Shown in pieces: positions 27,762 to 38,018 of a stretch of DNA of 64,000 bases. The position numbers and the translations under genes are program-made. Each line of letters opens with the position of its first letter. The first letter of the stretch is position 1. This DNA comes from Shewanella donghaensis (GTDB lineage: Bacteria; Pseudomonadota; Gammaproteobacteria; Enterobacterales; Shewanellaceae), in the NCBI RefSeq assembly GCF_007567505.1, contig NZ_CP041783.1, positions 1,426,001 through 1,490,000 of the forward strand, written 5' to 3'. The notes beneath the pieces are model-generated. The model made no database searches and was not told the origin of the DNA. It saw only the letters and a list, made by a program, of their open reading frames with translations.

Positions 27762-29741
27762 TTAGTCGTTGAAATCCGTCACCAGCTCAGAATTAGATAA
27801 ATGCTGATAATGTAAGTAACGCTCATATTGATTGACAATATCCGCAATAATTTGCTCTTGAGTGTAACCCATCACATCATAATGCTGACCACCATGCTCC
27901 AAGAATACCTCAACACGATAGTAGTCTTGTTCAGGTTCATAACCTTCAACATCAACACCATTCATGGTAAATGCACGAATACGTAGACCATAAGCAAACT
28001 GTAGCGTCTCATTATTACCAATAAGCAAACGGACCCGTTCATCATCTTGAGTAATCACAGCCGGCGTATCCTTGCCGAGAAATAATTGCCTGACCTCTTC
28101 TAAACCTGGCTTTGCAATCATATCTAGGAACTTTTGTGCATCTTCTTGGCTCGGTTGTGACACCAATACATCAATGCGGTCTTTCCAGCTCATGTTCGCT
28201 TGAGCAAATTGCACACTAGTATTATGTTGCTGAACGCTTTCTAGCTTCAAACGGTCATCTTGTAATGCCTTATATAAGCCTAAACACATTAACAACATAA
28301 CAATCATAATCGGCATCGCGCTAGCAATTGCAGCGGTTTGAAGGGCTTGTAATCCACCCGCTAACAGTAAAACGCTCGCTACAATACCTTGCAACACAGC
28401 CCAGAAAATACGTTGCCATACTGGTGCTTGTTCATCGCCACCAGAGGTCAAATTATCAATAACTAACGAACCAGAATCTGATGAGGTAACAAAAAATGTA
28501 ACCACTAGAAAAATAGCAATGATTGATAACACGGTAGAAAAAGGCAAGTGTTCGAAGAACTTAAACAGCGCCACCGAAACATCGTTAGATACCGCCTCAG
28601 ACAGATAAGTCGCCCCATGATTTCTGATCATATCAATAGCGCTATTACCAAAAACTGTCATCCATAAGAAGGTGATCCCCGTTGGGAAAAATAATACCCC
28701 AACTAAGAACTCACGAATCGTACGACCGCGACTAACGCGCGCAATAAAGGTGCCGACAAATGGGGACCATGAGATCCACCAGCCCCAGTAAAGCAATGTC
28801 CAACCGCCAAGCCAATCATCTTTTTGTTCATAGGCATATAAGTTAAATGTCATACCCACAATATCACTTAAGTAACCACCAGTATTTTGAACGAATGCTT
28901 GCAGTAAAAGCACCGTTGGTCCTAAAAACAATACTGCCAGTAACAGAAGTAATGCTAAAGCAAGGTTCAGCTCACTTAAACGTTTAACCCCCCTATCTAA
29001 ACCTGCAAAAACCGAGATAGTCGCAATCCCCGTTATCACCATAATAATGACAATTTGAACGGTTATGTTATTAGGTAAATCTTCGAATAAGTAACTCAAG
29101 CCCGAGTTAACTTGCAGCACCCCAAAACCTAATGACGTGGCAACCCCAAACATGGTGCCAAGCACAGCAAATGTATCTACTGCATGGCCGATAGGGCCAT
29201 AAATACGTTCGCCAATTAATGGATACAAAGCAGAACGCGGCAACAATGGTAATTTATGACGATATGAGAAATACGCTAAGCTTAATGCTACAACAGCATA
29301 GATAGCCCAGATGTGAATTCCATAATGATAAAAGGTAATATTCATAGCATCTTTTGCTGCTTGAATCGTCTCAGGTGTAGCATCTGGCGGAGCCAAATAA
29401 TGCATCACTGGCTCTGCAACCCCGAAGAACATCAACCCTATGCCCATCCCTGCCGAGAACAACATAGCAATCCAGCTTTTATAACTGTAATCAGGCACTG
29501 AGTGATCAGGGCCTAATTTGATATCGCCAAAGCGGCTGACCATCACAAATATAATAAAGATTAAAAAGACTGCGACACCAAGAATATACAACCAGCCAGC
29601 TTTGACCTCTAGCCAGCTTTGAATCGATTTAAAAAATTGACTGGCTTCACCTGGCCATACAGCACAGATAAACACCATAAGGAAAATTAACAGCACTGAA
29701 GGGAAGAAAACCGGAGGATTAATACTCGATTTCTTTGACAT
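27762..29741 (-). CDS. BCCT family transporter (BetT/choline type)
   Basis: A sodium- or proton-coupled symporter for betaine, carnitine or choline-type compounds in the inner membrane. From the ATG at 29741 it has 659 residues with twelve predicted membrane segments, the family core GMGIGLMFFGVAEPVMH and the segment TLLYWGWWISWSPFVGTFIARVSRGRTIREFL, whose tryptophan-rich part lines the substrate box. A long C-terminal cytoplasmic tail (about 500-659), with DYYRVEVFLEHGGQHYDVMGYT, resembles that of BetT-type choline transporters and could sense osmolarity. The frame is open to an upstream ATG at 29771 without a ribosome site. It is probably monocistronic. Confidence 0.88.
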   Translation of the reverse strand: MSKKSSINPPVFFPSVLLIFLMVFICAVWPGEASQFFKSIQSWLEVKAGWLYILGVAVFLIFIIFVMVSRFGDIKLGPDHSVPDYSYKSWIAMLFSAGMGIGLMFFGVAEPVMHYLAPPDATPETIQAAKDAMNITFYHYGIHIWAIYAVVALSLAYFSYRHKLPLLPRSALYPLIGERIYGPIGHAVDTFAVLGTMFGVATSLGFGVLQVNSGLSYLFEDLPNNITVQIVIIMVITGIATISVFAGLDRGVKRLSELNLALALLLLLAVLFLGPTVLLLQAFVQNTGGYLSDIVGMTFNLYAYEQKDDWLGGWTLLYWGWWISWSPFVGTFIARVSRGRTIREFLVGVLFFPTGITFLWMTVFGNSAIDMIRNHGATYLSEAVSNDVSVALFKFFEHLPFSTVLSIIAIFLVVTFFVTSSDSGSLVIDNLTSGGDEQAPVWQRIFWAVLQGIVASVLLLAGGLQALQTAAIASAMPIMIVMLLMCLGLYKALQDDRLKLESVQQHNTSVQFAQANMSWKDRIDVLVSQPSQEDAQKFLDMIAKPGLEEVRQLFLGKDTPAVITQDDERVRLLIGNNETLQFAYGLRIRAFTMNGVDVEGYEPEQDYYRVEVFLEHGGQHYDVMGYTQEQIIADIVNQYERYLHYQHLSNSELVTDFND

Positions 29742-29865
29742 GATTGAGACCTGTAAAAGTGATAATGACATTGGTTACATGAGTTAATGACTCAGTAACC
29801 CTCTTTTGCCTATTGTTTTAAAGCATACAACAAATATTTAAGTGTGTACTTTAGGGGGTAAATTA

Positions 29866-30468
29866 TTACTTAGCTTCTGTTGTAACGGCTTTCGAATTAG
29901 AAATCGAGATGCCCGCAGTCAAATTAAATCGCATAGCATCTTCAAATGACCAATCGACTTCAATGAGATCTTCGCGCTTAACTAAACTTGTTACACCCGC
30001 CATTTGATAACTCAACTGAAACAACACTGGCACCCAATCACCTTCAGGCAGTGCATCAGCGAGAGGTTGTGGCGCATGTTGATTCATAATAAAGCCAACG
30101 ACATAGCCGCCATTAGCTTGCTTAATTAATACTGTTTTTTGATTTTTAGGTTTGCCATCCCGCTTCATTAAACCGGCAATATCTCGAATACTGCCATAAA
30201 CTGATTTAAACAGCGGGAATTTCATAAGTTGGCTTTCTACCCAACCATAAAACCACGCAAAAGGGCTAAATGAGAACAATAATCCAGAGATAAATACCAA
30301 TACCGCCACTAATATAAATCCTGCGCCAACAAACGCATTATCTAAACTAGCGATATCCAATAGTAGATGACCTAAACCATCTAACGATATAAATAATGAC
30401 CAAAATAACCAGAGACTTAGCACCATAGGGAGTAAGTTAGTTAGACCACGAGACAAGGTATTTTTCAT
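29866..30468 (-). CDS. DUF502 family membrane protein
   Basis: A 200-residue protein with two membrane segments near 11-30 and 45-70, and a cytoplasmic or periplasmic C-terminal domain with FPLFKSVYGSIRDIAGLM, typical of the DUF502 family. Function is unknown. It lies between the BCCT and MOT1-type transporter genes on the same strand with separate intergenic gaps of about 95 and 160 bp, so is probably separately transcribed. Confidence 0.8.
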   Translation of the reverse strand: MKNTLSRGLTNLLPMVLSLWLFWSLFISLDGLGHLLLDIASLDNAFVGAGFILVAVLVFISGLLFSFSPFAWFYGWVESQLMKFPLFKSVYGSIRDIAGLMKRDGKPKNQKTVLIKQANGGYVVGFIMNQHAPQPLADALPEGDWVPVLFQLSYQMAGVTSLVKREDLIEVDWSFEDAMRFNLTAGISISNSKAVTTEAK

Positions 30469-30630
30469 TCAGCAATCACAGAATTTGAGTAAGCGGCAAA
30501 TGTTAACACAGTTTAATAAAGATACTTATTAGCCTTTACCATAAATCAGTAGTCGCTAAATAACATTTGTGAACAAGCTCACATTCGATATGAGTGTTTC
30601 AACAGAATAAAGCTTTAAATAATGTCAGCA

Positions 30631-31776
30631 TTATTTTACCACTCGGTTGTAGCGACTCAATTGCTGCCGACCAAACTCGAGAATAACGCCAATAGCTAAT
30701 CCAGCGGCAGTATTGATCACTAAGCAGGTAAAAGCCGTCGTAACAATCACGAAAATACAAAAGGGTTTACCATCAAGAAAGCGTTTTGACCAAGCAAGCT
30801 GAGTCCCCGCTATGGCCAATAAACTGCCCAAAACTGCTAACGGTATTAACGAAAGCACTGTCGCTATTCCCTGCCCCCAAAACGCAGCAATCAATAAGCA
30901 AGTCACCCCAAATATTGTTGGAGCTAACCAGGTTCTCGCGCCAAAGTGATGTTGCACTGCTAAACCACCAGCCCCATGGCACATTGCAGCCCCGCCAAAA
31001 GGAGCAAGCAGCAAGTTTGCCCAACCAGAACTAATAGCAAAGTTCTTCGGTTCAAAACGCGCGTTATCCTTAGGGAACTTATCTTTAGCCATCGCAGATA
31101 TAGCAATAACCGCATTGGTTAACGTCAGCGCTAACTGTGGTAACACTAATAATACCGCTGCAGAAGTCCATTCATCATAACGAGGCCAATTTAATTGCCA
31201 AGTTGATGCCGCACTAAAATCAAAACTCGGCGCACTATTACTGATTAATTGCCAAGCAATACCAACACCAATAACGATTGGCATGATGAGGTATTGCATC
31301 GGAAAGAATCGGCTTACTAACAGTGCAGTAAAAGCTAATAAACCTAATAGCCACGTTTCGCTCATCATTTGCCCACCGAGCCACATTAGCTGAATACCGA
31401 TAGCCAATTGAATACCAATACTGATAGCAGGCGATAGTTGTTTTGCCATCCATTGAATAATACCTGAATACGCCAATATCAATAAGGTAAGCCCCATTAA
31501 CATCGCAGATGCTTGCAACATCCCAGGGGTCAGCCCTTCAGCAATAACTAATGCGCTAATGACCTTCATTGGCTGAACTGGTATGGGGCGTCGATAATAA
31601 AAGGCAGTGAAAAGTGAAAAAAAGCCAAAACCTAAAAATATGCCCTGAGGGGAAAATTGGTTTAATGCGATGAGCCCTAGAACTAAAGGAAGAAAAGTAC
31701 CGAGGTCAGCAAACGCACCGCTGAACTCACCTGAAAATTTATTAATACTGTTAAGTCCGTTTGTCTTACATCTCAT
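30631..31776 (-). CDS. Putative sulfate/molybdate transporter, MOT1-like
   Basis: A 381-residue protein with about ten membrane segments. The N-terminal FSGAFADLGTFLPLVLGL, the RRPIPVQPMKVISALVIAEGLTPG segment and GWANLLLAPFGGAAMCHGAGGLAVQHHFGAR are the signature blocks of the MOT1/SulP-related family of molybdate transporters. It would import molybdate or sulfate across the inner membrane. No molybdenum cofactor gene is beside it, so the substrate is inferred from family alone. The ATG at 31776 is followed by an unusual short polar N-terminus. Confidence 0.75.
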   Translation of the reverse strand: MRCKTNGLNSINKFSGEFSGAFADLGTFLPLVLGLIALNQFSPQGIFLGFGFFSLFTAFYYRRPIPVQPMKVISALVIAEGLTPGMLQASAMLMGLTLLILAYSGIIQWMAKQLSPAISIGIQLAIGIQLMWLGGQMMSETWLLGLLAFTALLVSRFFPMQYLIMPIVIGVGIAWQLISNSAPSFDFSAASTWQLNWPRYDEWTSAAVLLVLPQLALTLTNAVIAISAMAKDKFPKDNARFEPKNFAISSGWANLLLAPFGGAAMCHGAGGLAVQHHFGARTWLAPTIFGVTCLLIAAFWGQGIATVLSLIPLAVLGSLLAIAGTQLAWSKRFLDGKPFCIFVIVTTAFTCLVINTAAGLAIGVILEFGRQQLSRYNRVVK

Positions 31777-32137
31777 ATATCTTGCCGCGAGGAATCAGTA
31801 TTCATATCAAGCAATTAAAGTGCCAACGCGATTTCTGTGAGCGAGTTCAAACTAGGATAGGGGTTTTAATCAATTTAGGTTTAAATCAAGACAGATTGTC
31901 TGGTACATTTTGACCCAAGTGGTCATTTTATCCATAAAAAATGTAATTAATGCTTTTTAAAAGCTTTATTAAACGCAATAAAAAAGCCTCAACAATGAGG
32001 CTTTACATAAGAGAGCTTAAACAGATTCTCTATTAAGGTTTAAGTCGCACCTGGAATAAGATTCGAATTGCGCCTAAATAAGATTCTAGTAGCAAAAAAC
32101 GATAAATAATCTCACTCGTTGAACACTGCAATAACGC
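31777..32137. other. Gap between MOT1-type gene and phoU
   Basis: Besides the phoU terminator, the stretch holds two copies of AATAAGATTC in the 32050-32090 area and no ORF resembling a gene. It also holds the MOT1-type gene's promoter. Confidence 0.4.
31983..32004 (-). terminator. Terminator of the pst-phoU operon
   Basis: AAAGCCTC and GAGGCTTT form an 8-bp stem with a 6-nt loop. Read leftward a T6 run follows. It lies 134 bp past phoU. Confidence 0.7.
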
Positions 32138-32848
32138 TTACATATTCAGATCTTTTTCCATATCTTCATATGAAGTATGACGTACATCTTTGCCTTTAAC
32201 GAAGTAGATAATGTATTCACAAATATTTTTACAACGGTCGCCTACACGTTCAACAGCACGAGCGGCCCAAAGTACATCTAGCACACCAGGAATTGAGCGA
32301 GGGTCTTCCATCATATAGGTCATTAACTGACGAATAATACCTTCATACTCTTTATCTAATTTGGCATCCTCTTTATGAAGCGCAAGGGCATTATCCGCAT
32401 CCATACGTGCTAATGCATCCAATGTGGCATGCAGAGTACGAGTGGCGTGACGCCCCATGTTTTCAATGCTTACTAATAAGGGTTGCTGGTTGTTTACACG
32501 CTTATCCAACGCTGCTTTAGCGATACGCACACAGGCATCACCAATACGTTCTAAATCAGTAATGGTTTTAGTAATCGTAATGATTAAACGTAAGTCACTT
32601 GCCGCAGGTTGGCGCTTAGCAATGATTCGAGTACATTCTTCATCAATTGACACTTCCATGCCATTAACACGGTGATCGCCATCAATCACTTTTTGAGCAA
32701 GTTCGGCATCTAAAGAAGCCAATGCATCCAGTGATTGTTCAAGTTGACGCTCAACTAACCCACCCATTGCCAATACACGGTTACGGATATCTTCTAACTC
32801 AGCATTAAACTGACCAGAAATATGCTTACTTAACGTTTTATTTTCCAT
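32138..32848 (-). CDS. phoU: Phosphate signalling regulator PhoU
   Basis: PhoU links Pst transporter state to the PhoR sensor kinase, holding the Pho regulon off when phosphate is ample. The 236-residue all-helical protein has two repeats of the PhoU domain, each with the E/DxxxD metal-binding helix: [18 protein letters not shown] with [20 protein letters not shown], and [22 protein letters not shown] with [21 protein letters not shown]. Last gene of pstC-pstA-pstB-phoU, 84 bp after pstB. Cytoplasmic, dimeric in the family. Confidence 0.96.
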   Translation of the reverse strand: MENKTLSKHISGQFNAELEDIRNRVLAMGGLVERQLEQSLDALASLDAELAQKVIDGDHRVNGMEVSIDEECTRIIAKRQPAASDLRLIITITKTITDLERIGDACVRIAKAALDKRVNNQQPLLVSIENMGRHATRTLHATLDALARMDADNALALHKEDAKLDKEYEGIIRQLMTYMMEDPRSIPGVLDVLWAARAVERVGDRCKNICEYIIYFVKGKDVRHTSYEDMEKDLNM

Positions 32849-32932
32849 TACTTGTTACCTTAATTATCTAAGACAAAACCATCTAATACTGTTCGCTAAC
32901 ATTTCACTATTGATAATGAATTAACCCGAGGG

Positions 32933-33751
32933 TTAACCATAGCGTCCAGTGATGTAATCTTCAGTTTTACGCTTTTTAGGCGTAGTAAAGATGGTATTGG
33001 TATCAGCATATTCTATTAATTCGCCCATATACATAAAGGCGGTTTGATCTGAAACCCGCGCAGCTTGTTGCATGTTATGGGTAACAATAACCACGGTATA
33101 TTTCGATTTCAGATCAGTGATGAGCTCTTCAATTGTTAACGTTGAAATCGGATCCAACGCTGATGTTGGTTCATCAAGTAATAATACTTCAGGCTCAATG
33201 GCAATCGCACGGGCAATAACCAAACGTTGCTGCTGGCCACCAGATAAGCCAAAAGCATTATCATGTAAACGATCTTTCACCTCATCCCAAATTGCAGCGC
33301 CGCGTAACGATTGCTCTGCTGCTTCATCGAGTTCACGGCGGTTACTAATCCCTTGAAGGCGAAGGCCATAAACCACATTCTCATAAATTGATTTTGGGAA
33401 TGGATTTGGGCGTTGGAACACCATACCGACATTACGACGTAATTGCGCTACATCGACTTTTTTGTCATAAATATTTTGACCATTCAGTAAAATCTCACCT
33501 TCAATTTTACAGGTTTCAACTAGGTCGTTCATACGATTAATACAGCGCAACAAGGTAGACTTACCACAACCACTGGGTCCAATAAATGCTGTAACTTGTT
33601 TCTTTGGAATTTTCATCCCGACATTAAATAATGCCTGCTTGTCACCATAACGTAAATCGAGGTTACGAATTTCCAGCGCGGTATCTTGTGGTGATAAGTT
33701 TTCCAAATCAATAATGTCAGACTTAGTTGCGCGTTGATCAATTGAAATCAT
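32933..33751 (-). CDS. pstB: Phosphate ABC transporter ATPase PstB
   Basis: PstB powers high-affinity phosphate uptake. The 272-residue ATPase carries Walker [10 protein letters not shown] near 57-65, the Q-loop VFQRPNPFP, signature [16 protein letters not shown], Walker [12 protein letters not shown] and the switch [13 protein letters not shown]. It pairs with the PstC-PstA channel encoded just upstream. AAGGAAAATAG precedes the ATG. No oddities in sequence. Confidence 0.97.
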   Translation of the reverse strand: MISIDQRATKSDIIDLENLSPQDTALEIRNLDLRYGDKQALFNVGMKIPKKQVTAFIGPSGCGKSTLLRCINRMNDLVETCKIEGEILLNGQNIYDKKVDVAQLRRNVGMVFQRPNPFPKSIYENVVYGLRLQGISNRRELDEAAEQSLRGAAIWDEVKDRLHDNAFGLSGGQQQRLVIARAIAIEPEVLLLDEPTSALDPISTLTIEELITDLKSKYTVVIVTHNMQQAARVSDQTAFMYMGELIEYADTNTIFTTPKKRKTEDYITGRYG

Positions 33752-33779
33752 TTTTCTATTTTCCTTAAGATATCGCTAA

Positions 33780-35438
33780 TTAATGTTCTAGCGAACGGAA
33801 TTTTTCACGTAAGTGATTACGCACACTGATAGCCGTTAAGTTAAGTGTCACAATCACTGATACTAATAAGAATGAAGTGGCGTAAACCAAGGGTCTCGCA
33901 GCTTCTACGTTAGGGCTTTGAAAGCCTACATCATATATATGGAACCCAAGATGCATGAATTTACGCTCTAAATGCACAAACGGGAAGTTCATATCAATCG
34001 GCAATGTAGGGGCTAATTTTACCACACCCACTAGCATCAAGGGTGCAACTTCACCTGCCGCTCGTGCCACCGCAAGAATAAGTCCCGTCATAATTGCAGG
34101 GCTCGCCATTGGGATAACAATACGCCATAAGGTTTCGAATTTGGTTGCCCCTAAGGCTAAGCTGCCTTGACGCACAGTACTTGGAATACGGCTCAAGCCT
34201 TCTTCAGTGGATACTATGACTACGGGTAACGTTAAGATAGCCAATGTCAGTGCAGACCAAATAACACCTGGTGAACCAAATGTCGGGGCCGGTAATGCTT
34301 CAGGATAAAATAGCTGATCTAACGAGCCACCTAACATATAAACAAAGAAGCCTAAGCCGAACACACCATAAACAATTGATGGTACACCCGCTAAGTTAAT
34401 TACCGCGATACGGATCATCTTAGTAATCGGGCCTTTTTTCGCATATTCATGTAGGTATATCGCTGCAATAACACCAAATGGTGTCACGATAACCGCCATT
34501 AACATCACCATAAAAACAGTACCGAATATAGCAGGGAATACACCACCTTCGGTATTGGCTTCCCTTGGGTCATTACTGACAAAACGGCCTATACCCACAA
34601 ACCAATGTGCGACTTTATCTAGTGTATTCATGCGATTTACGTAGCTAACATCTAATACTGTATCCAGTTTTAATGTCACATCTTTGCCGCGCATGTCTCT
34701 TACGATAACGGAATCACGTGCCGCTTTATCACGTAAGGCAAATAAATCTTTTTCCATCACTAAGTAGTCTTGATTTAACTGCTCAGCTTGAGCATCTAAA
34801 TCAGCTTTAATGGCCGGAGTCAGTTTTCCATCAAGCTCAAACTTACGCTCTTTTAGTCTTAGGCGTTCTAATGCATAGTTAACTGAACCAATCTCAGACT
34901 TTTGCAATGCTAACGCTTCGTCAGCAATATCAACCGCACGTTGAATATGATCTTCAAGTGATGTTTCAATTGCAGCACCTTCGATGTTTAAGCGCTCACC
35001 ATCTTCAATAACGGTGACAGGGTACCCATAAAAGTTACCATTTTTAGTTCGCTCTAACATGGCTATGTCTGTTGGTTTTTCACGACTAACAATATCAGTC
35101 CCAAGTATCCAACGAAAATCTAAACCGACAAACTCGCGGTTACCTGTTTTCACTAAGTAACGCGTTATAAATTCACCGGGATGCTCCTTGAACTCATGAC
35201 CTGCTGAAATCAAACGCTCTGTTGGCACTTCTTCACGGTCATAGATTTCACCGATAAGGGTAGATTTAACCCCGTTATTGTCTTCTAGTTGCCATTGATA
35301 AATATCAGCAGGCCAAAAGTAGCTCAGGCCACGCCATGCTATCAATAGCAACAAACCCAGTACTGCAATCAAACATATACTGACAGCACCACCAGTCATC
35401 CAAATCCATGGAGAACCTGATTTAAACCACTTACCCAT
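33780..35438 (-). CDS. pstA: Phosphate ABC transporter permease PstA (long form)
   Basis: PstA forms half of the phosphate channel in the inner membrane. Its 552 residues are nearly twice the roughly 300 of the enterobacterial form. The N-terminal membrane segment (near 14-35) is followed by a periplasmic region of about 250 residues with a coiled coil around 160-240 (QKSEIGSVNYALERLRLKER..), and then by the five-to-six-segment permease domain with SALTLAILTLPVVIVSTEEGLSRIP, the EAA-type loop contacting PstB. Long forms like this occur in Shewanella and Vibrio. GAGAGG stands 8 bp before the ATG. Confidence 0.93.
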   Translation of the reverse strand: MGKWFKSGSPWIWMTGGAVSICLIAVLGLLLLIAWRGLSYFWPADIYQWQLEDNNGVKSTLIGEIYDREEVPTERLISAGHEFKEHPGEFITRYLVKTGNREFVGLDFRWILGTDIVSREKPTDIAMLERTKNGNFYGYPVTVIEDGERLNIEGAAIETSLEDHIQRAVDIADEALALQKSEIGSVNYALERLRLKERKFELDGKLTPAIKADLDAQAEQLNQDYLVMEKDLFALRDKAARDSVIVRDMRGKDVTLKLDTVLDVSYVNRMNTLDKVAHWFVGIGRFVSNDPREANTEGGVFPAIFGTVFMVMLMAVIVTPFGVIAAIYLHEYAKKGPITKMIRIAVINLAGVPSIVYGVFGLGFFVYMLGGSLDQLFYPEALPAPTFGSPGVIWSALTLAILTLPVVIVSTEEGLSRIPSTVRQGSLALGATKFETLWRIVIPMASPAIMTGLILAVARAAGEVAPLMLVGVVKLAPTLPIDMNFPFVHLERKFMHLGFHIYDVGFQSPNVEAARPLVYATSFLLVSVIVTLNLTAISVRNHLREKFRSLEH

Positions 35439-35496
35439 TGCACAAACCTCTCAAGGCGATTGGCGAAATATTAATTATTGTTATCATCTTCATTCC

Positions 35497-37752
35497 TTAA
35501 AGTGAGCTGTAACGTTCACGTAGACGTTGACGTACCACTTCAGCAATGGTGTTAAAGATAAAGGTAAATACAAACAGTACGAATGCCGCTAGGAATAGCA
35601 CTCGGTAATGTGAACTACCAATGGCAGATTCAGGCATCTCGACGGCAATGTTTGCAGCAAGAGTACGCATACCTTCGAAGACGCTCCACTCAAGGATTGC
35701 AGTGTTACCTGTTGCCATTAATACAATCATGGTTTCACCCACCGCGCGGCCTAAACCCATCATGATGGCAGAGAAAATACCTGGACTTGCAGTAAGTAGT
35801 ACGACTCGAGTCAATGTCTGCCAGTTCGTTGCACCCAGTGCCAATGAACCGTTTGATAGGTGACGCGGCACAGAGAAAATCGCATCTTCAGCAATAGAGA
35901 AAATCGTTGGAATAACGGCAAAACCCATCGCAATACCTACAACAAAGGCATTTCGTTGGTCAAAGGTTATCCCTAGGTCATTGGTAATAAATTGACGGGT
36001 ATTACCATCAAATAACGCCACTTCAATAGCAGGACTGACAGCAAATGAGAACCAACCAACAAATAGAATCACTGGGATTAGCATGATTTCTTGATAGGTT
36101 TCAGGTAAACGCTGTTTCCATTTAGCCGGTAATTTACTCCAACTGAATGCGCTTACTAAGATACTGGTAGGCAGTAACATTAATAATACTAGAATGCCCG
36201 GTAAGTGCTCTTCAATGAGCGGCGCTAACCATAAACCTGCTAGGAAGCCCAAAATAACGGTAGGCAACGCTTCCATTATTTCAATGGTCGGTTTAACGAC
36301 ATTACGCACTTTGGGTGCCATAAAGTAAGCGGTATATATCGCTCCTGCTATAGCGAGTGGCACAGCAAATAACATCGCATAGAAAGCTGCTTTCATGGTG
36401 CCAAAGGCCAGCGGCATTAAGCTTAATTTAGCTTCAAAATCATCCGAACCCGATGTTGATTGCCAAACATACTGCGGCTCAGGGTAGCCTTCATACCAAA
36501 CCTTTTCCCACATTGCGCTCCAAGATACTTCTGGATGAGAATTATCAACCGCGAATATATTGAGTTTATTATTGGCTTCGACAATGAGTGCATTTGAACG
36601 AGGGCTAAAAGCCAGTGCACCTGGGTTTGCAATATCAAATGTGTCAGTAAATAAATTACGTTGGCTGGTAGTGTAAAGCAGCGACAGTTCACCTTCTGGA
36701 CTGACTACCGCAAAGCTTTTACGGTAAAATTCAGTAGCAATTGAGCTAACAGATGAATCATTCTCAAAATGTCTGATCTTTTGATACAAGCGACCGCTGC
36801 GGCTACTTACTTGGAAGTATTGGTCAATCAAACCATTGTCGTAACTAATTAAGATTGAACTAGCGCCTGCAAGTAAGGTCACTTTAGCCACTTCTGACTT
36901 ACCATTTTTAACATCAATAACTTGTAGTAATTCAGGTTCGTCAGTGTCTCGAATATTGTAAACAAAGACTTTATCTGATGTGGGTAAAATTAATTGACGA
37001 TGATCGGGAGTCATTAACGCGGTAAAGGCATTATCTGGCGCATCGTTAATAACCGTTAAGTCTGAATACCATTCAATCTCTTCCGTCATCATGTTTTCTT
37101 CGCCTTCAAGGCGACTAAGTTTCCACAAGCCATTGTCATTTTGAAAAGCAAAACCAACACGATTATCGATATAGTCAAAAACAAGATTATTAAGCGCTTG
37201 GCCTTCGTCGACCATTATCGGAGTTTCACCTAATGGGTAGCGTAACCTAGGCGTAATGGTGCGTTTGTTATCCGGATAAGTCACCCCAAAATCAACACCC
37301 ACAATCAGGGCTTCACCTGTGCTTAAGCCCAAAGCAAAACGTTGTTCATTGGGTTTAGATCTAGCGCTGCTAACAACGGTTGCTCCATGAGGAAGCTCAG
37401 GTTTAAAACTACTAATTAACTGACGGCCGGCAATTGAATAAAAATCAACTTGCCCATCAACCAATACCCGATAAGCAATTTCGTTTTGCTCGTCAGCGCC
37501 GACCATCAAGGTTGCGATATCAGTATTTTGATAACTAATAGCGGCAACAGGCTCAACATCGGCACCGTCAAAAATAGGTTTGATGACGTATAATAAATAG
37601 AAGAAAATCAATAGCAAAGCGACAAAAACCATGGTTCCACCCACAGTCACTGAGACTTCTGCTACTTTATCCATAATTGCTCTGCGGCGCGTCCTTTTGC
37701 TTGCTAGCAAACTCTTTGCCTCAGAACCAGGCTGACTTACCTGACTTTCCAT
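35497..37752 (-). CDS. pstC: Phosphate ABC transporter permease PstC (long form)
   Basis: The second channel subunit is 751 residues, against about 320 in E. coli. After a cytoplasmic N-terminus with KRTRRRA and one membrane segment (near 36-56), some 400 residues lie outside; they contain short strand-rich repeats such as QNEIAYRVLVDGQVDFYS, RFALGLSTGEALIVG and FTALMTPDHRQLILPTSDKV, a WD40/beta-propeller-like pattern. The permease core follows from about 440 (PLAFGTMKAAFYAMLFAVPLAIAG) with the EAA loop SNGSLALGATNWQTL. I infer that the outer propeller binds the missing PstS or another partner. AGAGG precedes the ATG. First gene of the operon. Confidence 0.92.
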   Translation of the reverse strand: MESQVSQPGSEAKSLLASKRTRRRAIMDKVAEVSVTVGGTMVFVALLLIFFYLLYVIKPIFDGADVEPVAAISYQNTDIATLMVGADEQNEIAYRVLVDGQVDFYSIAGRQLISSFKPELPHGATVVSSARSKPNEQRFALGLSTGEALIVGVDFGVTYPDNKRTITPRLRYPLGETPIMVDEGQALNNLVFDYIDNRVGFAFQNDNGLWKLSRLEGEENMMTEEIEWYSDLTVINDAPDNAFTALMTPDHRQLILPTSDKVFVYNIRDTDEPELLQVIDVKNGKSEVAKVTLLAGASSILISYDNGLIDQYFQVSSRSGRLYQKIRHFENDSSVSSIATEFYRKSFAVVSPEGELSLLYTTSQRNLFTDTFDIANPGALAFSPRSNALIVEANNKLNIFAVDNSHPEVSWSAMWEKVWYEGYPEPQYVWQSTSGSDDFEAKLSLMPLAFGTMKAAFYAMLFAVPLAIAGAIYTAYFMAPKVRNVVKPTIEIMEALPTVILGFLAGLWLAPLIEEHLPGILVLLMLLPTSILVSAFSWSKLPAKWKQRLPETYQEIMLIPVILFVGWFSFAVSPAIEVALFDGNTRQFITNDLGITFDQRNAFVVGIAMGFAVIPTIFSIAEDAIFSVPRHLSNGSLALGATNWQTLTRVVLLTASPGIFSAIMMGLGRAVGETMIVLMATGNTAILEWSVFEGMRTLAANIAVEMPESAIGSSHYRVLFLAAFVLFVFTFIFNTIAEVVRQRLRERYSSL

Positions 37753-37954
37753 TTAGAACCTCTATAATTAATCGTCAGCGAAATTTCGCTATGATTGTTT
37801 TATTCGCTGTGTTACTAACTAAACAACACTGTGTTACTAGAAATAGTGACTAAAATTAGTTACTACTACTTTTTATGTTAAAGCTAATCGATAAAACAGC
37901 AGTTTAGCGGGTGTTTATGACATGTAGATGCCATATTTTATTGAGCTGAATTAT

Positions 37955-37972
37955 ATGACGTAAATATGACAG
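37955..37972 (-). promoter_or_regulatory. PHO box upstream of pstC
   Basis: Read leftward, CTGTCATATTTACGTCAT matches the two-heptamer PhoB site (CTGTCAT, four AT bases, near-CTGTCAT). It lies 203 bp before pstC, and another ATGTCAT half site follows at 37917-37923. Transcription of pstCAB-phoU under phosphate starvation is expected. The site is also 47 bp from the divergent gcvR-like start. Confidence 0.75.
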
Positions 37973-38018
37973 TAGTGTTACAGCAGATTTATTTGTTAAA
38001 CATTTGGGAGTTACCATT

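Noticed and set aside
33072-33356. 94-codon ORF on the plus strand inside pstB
   Set aside because: Antisense shadow with no start signal.
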